Part shown: piece after piece, positions 49,623 through 54,147 of the stretch
How the letters are laid out: each line of letters opens with the position of its first letter
Position numbering within the stretch: the first letter of the stretch is position 1
Assembly: GCF_003096415.1 (NCBI RefSeq)
Contig: NZ_QEKH01000034.1
Span: forward strand, 1-54,147
Origin: Victivallis vadensis
GTDB taxonomy: Bacteria > Verrucomicrobiota > Lentisphaeria > Victivallales > Victivallaceae
Length of the DNA stretch: 54,147 bases
Reading direction: 5' to 3'
Notes under the pieces: model-generated
Seen by the model: only the letters and a program-made list of their open reading frames with translations
What the model was told of the DNA's origin: nothing
Database searches by the model: none
Position numbers and translations under genes: made by a program

Positions 49623-50087
49623 ATGAACGCAGCCCGCTTTATGAAAAATACCGCCACCGGCGTGGTGATGCCTTACAATCCCGCCGTGATGAAAGTTTCA
49701 CCGCATGTGGCGGAATGCACCGCCGAAGGAGTGCTGATCGGCCGCGCGCCGGTCGCCGAAAACACCATGCTCGAACGCATCACCGAATTGCAGGCCAAAT
49801 TCGAGCAGGAAACCCTCCGCTCCGGCCGCTTCGAGACCGCCGCGCAGAATGCTCTCGCCGAAGTGGAACGTCTGACCGGCGAAAACCAGGCGCTCGCCGA
49901 AGAGAACGCCGCCCTCCGCGAAAAAGTCGCCAAGCTCGAAGCCGCCGCGCCGCCGCTGTCGGAACGGCTCAATGCGATGAAAGTCGCCGAACTGCGCCAG
50001 TTGGCTGCCGAGCGCGGCATTGAGAAGCCCGACGACCTCAAGAAGGAAGAACTGATCGCCGCCATCATCGCCCAAGGGGAGAAGTAA
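49623..50087 (+). CDS. Phage protein with coiled coil and SAP/Rho-N-like C-terminus
   Basis: A 154-residue protein: an N-terminal beta segment (KNTATGVVMPYNPAVMKVSP), a coiled coil (about 48-110, LAEVERLTGENQALAEENAALREKVAKLE) and a small C-terminal helical domain (KVAELRQLAAERGIEKPDDLKKEELIAAII) resembling the SAP/Rho_N/HeH DNA-binding fold. It may connect the head to packaged DNA or be a minor head protein. It is separated from the adaptor gene by 3 nt. Confidence 0.6.
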   Translation: MNAARFMKNTATGVVMPYNPAVMKVSPHVAECTAEGVLIGRAPVAENTMLERITELQAKFEQETLRSGRFETAAQNALAEVERLTGENQALAEENAALREKVAKLEAAAPPLSERLNAMKVAELRQLAAERGIEKPDDLKKEELIAAIIAQGEK

Positions 50088-50090
50088 GTC

Positions 50091-51905
50091 ATGATCGACC
50101 GTTCGCTCGTGATCCAGTTGGCAAAAGCCCGGCTGCATGTCGCCGACCGGCTCGATCCGGTCGAGTCTGCCGACGTTCTGGCGCGGTTGCGGGAGTTTCT
50201 GGCTGACCTGAGCGAACGGAACGCCGCCGACATCACCGAAACCGTGATCCGGCGCGCCCGCGAACTGCTCGCCGACATCCGGGAGCGGACCGTCGCGGAT
50301 ATCTCCTCCGCAGCCGTCCAACGCGCCCGGGAACTTCTGGCCGAGTTCGGCGGCGACACTACCGCGCTGGCGACGCCGGATGCAGTCAAGCGCGCTCAAC
50401 TGCTGCTGGCCGACCTCTCGCACAGTGTGCCGTTTCTGGAACGGAGCATCGTGCTCGAACAGGCCCGCGAACTGCTCGCGGACAGCATTGAACCATACCG
50501 CTGGCCGGATGACCAGTTGATCCGCTTCTACGATCAGGGCTTGCTCGAAGTGGATAAGCTGCGCAACGATATCGCCGGAACTTCGGATGTCACCGGTGAC
50601 TTCGCCGCAGCTCTCGGCTGTTATGTCGCAAGCCGCGCCGTCGCGCAGGACAACGACTATCAGCAGAACAACGGCGCACTCTCCGAAAAGCTGTTCAGCC
50701 GTTTCGTCGAACTGACGATGGCGGCTCCGTTTCACTGGCAGAGTTCCGACCTCGAAGAGTATGCCGGACAGGGAATCGCGGAAATCCGAAAACTGCGCAA
50801 CGATATCGGAATGGAGGGAACCGTCACCGTCGAATTTACCGAGGCGCTCGGTTACTATATCGCCTCACGCGCTTTCAATCTCGACCATGACCAGAAGGCG
50901 AATAACGGCACGGTTTCCGACCGGCTGTATGCAAGGTTCAATGAACTGGTTGCCGCCGTACCGTTCCGGGTGACCGACAATCAGTTGAAGGCGTTCGCCG
51001 CCGATGCGCTCGCGGAAATCCGCAAATTGCGCAATGATATCGACGACGCGGTTCTTCCATCTGAATTTCTGGAAGCCGCCGGATATTACACCGCGTTTCT
51101 GGCGGCCAACCTCACCGGCGATCAGGTCAGAAACGGCGGAGCCGTCGCGGAACGTTTCCGGGGCCGCGCTCTGGAGGCGCTGGCGCTGGTGCCGTATCAC
51201 TGGACTGATGACCGGCTTGCCGCATTCGCCGCCGACGCACTCGCGGAGATCCGCAAGGTCCGCGCGGATGCCGCCAGCTACGGAGCCGGTGCGGAGTTTC
51301 TGGAACCTGCCGGGTATTATACCGCGTACCTCGCCGCCAACCTGACCGCCGACCAGCTCAAAAACGGCGGCGCGATTGCGGAACGGTTCCGCGTCCGCTT
51401 CGCGGAAACGCTGCAACTGGTGCCGTTCCATTGGGGAGATGAACAGCTTTCCGCCTTTATTCAGGATGGAATTGCAGCCGTCCGCCCGATGCGCCCGGAT
51501 ATCGGCGGAGCCGGAACCGTGACCGTCGATTACGCCGACGCGATCACCCGGTATGCCGCCGGGCGCGCCGTGCTGGTCAGTCGCGACCTGGCGGCGGGAC
51601 AGGCGGCGCTGGCCGACAAACTCATGCAGCAGTTCCGGGAACTGGTCTCCGCCGTACCGATGCAGTACCCGGAGAACCGGTTTGAAGAGTGGTTCGACCG
51701 CGCGACGGCGACGCTGTACTCCATGCGTCCCGAACTGATGCTTGACGCCGCCGGGATGTGGGAACCGGAGCCGGAGAGGATACCGGAACGTTTCTCCGAA
51801 GCGATTGCGGATTATATCGCTTCGCTGGGATTTCTGTTTTACAACCGCGTGAACGAGGCGGCCCCGTTCCGGGAACTGGCCGCCGCCGGATTCCGGCAAC
51901 TGTAG
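50091..51905 (+). CDS. Multi-repeat head-tail adaptor-like protein (six adaptor-core units)
   Basis: A 604-residue protein built of repeats. Residues 29-134 contain about five 23-residue units with core ARELLAD; residues 135-604 contain six tandem 77- to 82-residue units starting at 135, 213, 291, 368, 445 and 523, each opening with PYRW/PFHW/PYHW-type and containing AEIRKLRND and xALGYYxASRA. The opening helix plus RWPDDQLIRFYDQGLLEVDKLRND of a single unit resembles DUF6682-type podovirus adaptors, which in known phages carry one unit and form a 12-fold ring on the portal. Here one polypeptide carries six. It lies where an adaptor is expected, just after the coat gene and before a tail-assembly protein. 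Confidence 0.75.
   Translation: MIDRSLVIQLAKARLHVADRLDPVESADVLARLREFLADLSERNAADITETVIRRARELLADIRERTVADISSAAVQRARELLAEFGGDTTALATPDAVKRAQLLLADLSHSVPFLERSIVLEQARELLADSIEPYRWPDDQLIRFYDQGLLEVDKLRNDIAGTSDVTGDFAAALGCYVASRAVAQDNDYQQNNGALSEKLFSRFVELTMAAPFHWQSSDLEEYAGQGIAEIRKLRNDIGMEGTVTVEFTEALGYYIASRAFNLDHDQKANNGTVSDRLYARFNELVAAVPFRVTDNQLKAFAADALAEIRKLRNDIDDAVLPSEFLEAAGYYTAFLAANLTGDQVRNGGAVAERFRGRALEALALVPYHWTDDRLAAFAADALAEIRKVRADAASYGAGAEFLEPAGYYTAYLAANLTADQLKNGGAIAERFRVRFAETLQLVPFHWGDEQLSAFIQDGIAAVRPMRPDIGGAGTVTVDYADAITRYAAGRAVLVSRDLAAGQAALADKLMQQFRELVSAVPMQYPENRFEEWFDRATATLYSMRPELMLDAAGMWEPEPERIPERFSEAIADYIASLGFLFYNRVNEAAPFRELAAAGFRQL
50493..51902 (+). repeat. Six diverged tandem ~234-bp repeats in the adaptor gene
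   Basis: The six units span 50493-50726, 50727-50960, 50961-51191, 51192-51422, 51423-51656 and 51657-51902. They encode proteins that align throughout, with conserved W at position 4 of units 1, 2, 4 and 5, and NNG/NGG in the middle. DNA words such as CGCGGAAATCCG recur. Divergence suggests an old duplication under selection, and units 5 and 6 are the most diverged. Confidence 0.85.
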
Positions 51906-51917
51906 GGAGGTGTCGCG

Positions 51918-52499
51918 ATGTATCAGATCAAAGAGCTGCTTCCGGAGCTTCTGCCGCTGCTTCCGGGATGTGAAAGCCCCGTCGCCTTGCAGGCGGTACG
52001 GGCCGCCGGGCGGGAGTTCGCCCGCGAATCGGGCGCTTATCTGGCCGCCCATCAAGAAGAGTTGTCCGAAAGTGTGGAAGCGGTCTGCGTGGCGGTGCCG
52101 GAGGATGCGGTAATTTTCCGGATCAACCGCGTTTTCTGCGGGAAGCGGATGCTGGCGCCCCGTTCCTACCGGCTTGATCCGGCCAACCACACCCGGGTGC
52201 TGCTGGATAAGCCGACCGGGCAGAAAGGCGAAGTCATCCGTGTGGAGTATTCCATGCTGCCGACTCCGCTGTGCAACGCCTACGCCGAGGAGTTTTTCAA
52301 CCGGTACTGGGAGGCGGTCAAGGCAAAGGCGCTGGCGGAGCTTTTCGCCATGCCGCAGAAGCCGTGGAGCAACGGAGAGTTGTCCAGCTACCACCGGGCC
52401 GCCTATTTGCGGTTCAAAGCGGAGGCGATTGAAGAGATGGAGTCGGCGGGAAAGCCGCTCGATCAGCATTGTACGATAACAGGAGCGAGGTTTTTCTGA
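51918..52499 (+). CDS. Phage tail-assembly/connector protein
   Basis: A 193-residue protein. Its N-terminus LLPLLPGCESPVALQAVRAAGREFARES resembles the VPGCPxP...AxREFxxxx start of small proteins that follow the adaptor in podovirus tails, and the central region YRLDPANHTRVLLDKPTG is beta-rich. It probably joins adaptor to tail tube or nozzle. AGGGAGG precedes the ATG by about 7 nt; the stop overlaps the fibre start by one base. Confidence 0.6.
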   Translation: MYQIKELLPELLPLLPGCESPVALQAVRAAGREFARESGAYLAAHQEELSESVEAVCVAVPEDAVIFRINRVFCGKRMLAPRSYRLDPANHTRVLLDKPTGQKGEVIRVEYSMLPTPLCNAYAEEFFNRYWEAVKAKALAELFAMPQKPWSNGELSSYHRAAYLRFKAEAIEEMESAGKPLDQHCTITGARFF

Positions 52500-54147
52500 T
52501 GATGCAGCTTAACGTGACGCCTGATTTTAAAAAGCGTTCTCTGAAATTCAAGCCGGAATTTCCGGCGGCAGCCAAACTGGAGAGCGTGGAACTGGTAATC
52601 CCGAATCCGGACGGGGAAATCAAGACCGCCGGGCTGAGCTTTATTATCTATTCCGCACGCTGCGGCGGCCGGAAACTGGCGGTCTGCGACGCTTTCACCG
52701 GAACCGGGACGATTACCGGAACGCTCAATTTATGCACCGACAGAATGGTGGATGAATTTTATCACCTGCCGCTCGGTACGCGCCGCAGCTTTCACGCCGT
52801 ATTGTGGTCCGAAGCAGACCAATGGATGATCGGAGCGGGCCGGATTGCGATTGCCAACAATCCGGGTTCCGACAGTATGAATCCCGCGCCGCTTCCGGCG
52901 GACCGTTATCCGACCTTTGAAGAGGTCGAAGAGATGATCCGCAACAGCGGCGGGCTTGACGAACCGGTCGTGCGCCGCGTCAATGGAATCGCCCCTGACA
53001 ATGCCGGAAACGTTTCGATCACGATTCCGGGCGACGTTTCAGAACTCAAGGACAAGGACGGCCTGACGCTCACCGTCCAGCAGAAGAATACGCTCGCCAC
53101 GCTTTCAACGACCTATGCGTCGAAAAATCATACCCATTCAGAGTATGCGCTCAAGAGTGAACTGCCCGATGTTTCCGGATTCATCACCGCCGACAAGCTG
53201 AATCTGTATCAGTTGAAAGCGGATGCGTTCAGCGGAAAATACGCCGACCTTTCCGGGAAACCCTCCGCATTTCCTCCAGCCTCGCATACTCACGCCGTCG
53301 CGGACGTGAACGGCCTTGCCGACGAGTTGAGCCGGAAACTGACTGTTCCGGCCGGAGGGAACGCCGGGCAATTCCTGATGAAAACCGTTTCCGGCTGCGG
53401 CTGGAGCAGCATTGATCTTGCCTCCTATATCACCATCACGCAGGCCAGAAACGAATTTGCGGCGAAAACTCATGAACACAGTCAGTATGCCCTCGCTTCC
53501 GCATTGCAGGATTATGCGGCCAAAGTTCACACGCACATAATCGGCGATGTCACCGGATTGCAGGACGCGTTGGACGGCAAAGCTGCCGCCGACCATAATC
53601 ACGACTCCGTCTATGCCCCCAAGGAAGCGACCGCGGCGGCGCTGAATGCCAAACTGACGATCCCGGCGGGAGGAACTGCCGGACAGGTGATCGGAAAAAC
53701 TTCGGACGGCTACGGCTGGATTACGGTGTCCGGAGGAGTTTCCAGTTGGAATGACCTGACCGATAAACCTTCGGCGTTCCCTCCGGCGACGCATAACCAT
53801 GTAATCGGCGATGTGACCGGGCTGGAAAATAAATTGAATGAGAAGATATCTTCGGTCAATGGTCAAGTACCGAATAGTTCCGGTGCGGTGACGCTCCCCG
53901 TGGCTACTTCAAAAGCCGATGGGCTGATGTCCGCCGCCGATAAGGAGAAGTTGGACGGACTTGATACAACCGGTTCAACCGGCGATATGCTCAAATCGGT
54001 TTACGACACCGACGACGACGGCATCGTCGATCACGCCGCGACCGCCGACGCCGTGGGCGCGACCACCGCCGCGCAGGTCGCCGACGCGGTCGGCAAAGCG
54101 CACACCCACGCCAACAAAGCGACGCTGGACAAACTCGCGGAAACTGA
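52499..54147 (+). CDS. Phage tail fibre with HxH motifs (3' partial)
   Basis: The frame opens at ATG 52499 (sharing a base with the upstream TGA) and is open for 549 codons to the window end. Residues 1-130 form an attachment domain (KFKPEFPAAAKLESVEL), followed by a fibrous region with repeated HxH motifs (HTHSEYA, HTHAVADV, HEHSQYA, HTHIIGDV, HNHDSVYA, HNHVIGDV, HTHANKA) and repeated modules FPPASHTH/FPPATHNH and GLADEL/GLQDAL/GLENKL. Such HxH series coordinate Fe in trimeric fibres such as T4 gp37. The C-terminal receptor-binding domain lies beyond the window. Confidence 0.85.
   Translation, partial: MMQLNVTPDFKKRSLKFKPEFPAAAKLESVELVIPNPDGEIKTAGLSFIIYSARCGGRKLAVCDAFTGTGTITGTLNLCTDRMVDEFYHLPLGTRRSFHAVLWSEADQWMIGAGRIAIANNPGSDSMNPAPLPADRYPTFEEVEEMIRNSGGLDEPVVRRVNGIAPDNAGNVSITIPGDVSELKDKDGLTLTVQQKNTLATLSTTYASKNHTHSEYALKSELPDVSGFITADKLNLYQLKADAFSGKYADLSGKPSAFPPASHTHAVADVNGLADELSRKLTVPAGGNAGQFLMKTVSGCGWSSIDLASYITITQARNEFAAKTHEHSQYALASALQDYAAKVHTHIIGDVTGLQDALDGKAAADHNHDSVYAPKEATAAALNAKLTIPAGGTAGQVIGKTSDGYGWITVSGGVSSWNDLTDKPSAFPPATHNHVIGDVTGLENKLNEKISSVNGQVPNSSGAVTLPVATSKADGLMSAADKEKLDGLDTTGSTGDMLKSVYDTDDDGIVDHAATADAVGATTAAQVADAVGKAHTHANKATLDKLAET

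Noticed and set aside
50865..52469. Minus-strand ORF of 534 codons opposite the adaptor and connector genes
   Set aside because: Shadow of the repeat gene; its apparent internal similarity is caused by the repeats on the other strand.

Overview
The window reads as part of the chromosome of a PVC-group bacterium, most plausibly a gut Lentisphaerae (Victivallis-like) organism. That is inference, from three things: an ECF sigma factor fused by a 4-bp overlap to a TPR-bearing Ser/Thr kinase, a MurA with Asp in place of the usual catalytic Cys, and a GC-rich backbone with strong GC-rich Shine-Dalgarno sites. No 16S gene or ribosomal protein is present to confirm it. The first 3 kb is clearly more AT-rich than the rest and carries transposase debris, so it is probably acquired DNA.

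Layout. (1) 1-3048: 3' end of an ORF that translates through a 23-copy AAGC tetranucleotide tract, then a His-Xaa-Ser (HXS) cassette: hxsA (repeat protein with signal peptide and two peptidoglycan-binding domains), hxsD, and an hxsB radical-SAM maturase truncated by transposase remnants. (2) 3049-9135, minus strand: an SNase-like lipoprotein preceded by a strongly structured, switch-like leader RNA; an MntA/HepT pair whose hepT has decayed; a Ser/Thr kinase, an ECF-like sigma factor and a secreted metallo-beta-lactamase-fold hydrolase; a secreted SUMF1-fold protein lacking one catalytic Cys. (3) 9361-28396, minus strand: one polysaccharide operon of about 19 kb, with a sigma70-type promoter, a long hairpin-rich leader, a specialised NusG paralogue as first gene, a split GT39 gene, WecB, an F420-hydrogenase-beta-like protein, glycosyltransferases, Wzy, Wzx, a pyruvyltransferase, the UDP-L-FucNAc trio fnlA-fnlB-fnlC, a FucNAc-type glycosyltransferase, a 4-ketoreductase-like SDR, an initiating sugar transferase, a CapD-like dehydratase and a nucleotidyltransferase, closed by a strong terminator. 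(4) 28590-32455: murA, a divergent MarR regulator, and an AraC regulator/EamA transporter pair. (5) 32744-40838: a six-gene operon led by an ECF sigma factor and a one-helix putative anti-sigma protein, followed by large secreted proteins with CsgG-like and beta-propeller-like features; I know of no named system with this composition. (6) gltX and tRNA-Glu(CTC). (7) 42881-54147: a podovirus-like prophage part: a minus-strand operon (zinc-ribbon protein, HTH protein, ADP-ribosyltransferase-like protein), then plus-strand portal, scaffold, coat, an adaptor-like protein with six tandem copies of its core domain, a tail-assembly protein and an HxH-rich tail fibre running off the window.

The leads I rate highest are the sixfold-repeated adaptor, the phase-variable ORF beside the HXS cassette, the ECF/CsgG-like/propeller operon, the mutually exclusive RNA folds upstream of the SNase gene, and the ART-HTH-zinc-ribbon operon at the prophage edge. 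All family assignments come from reading motifs and from memory; no database search was run.
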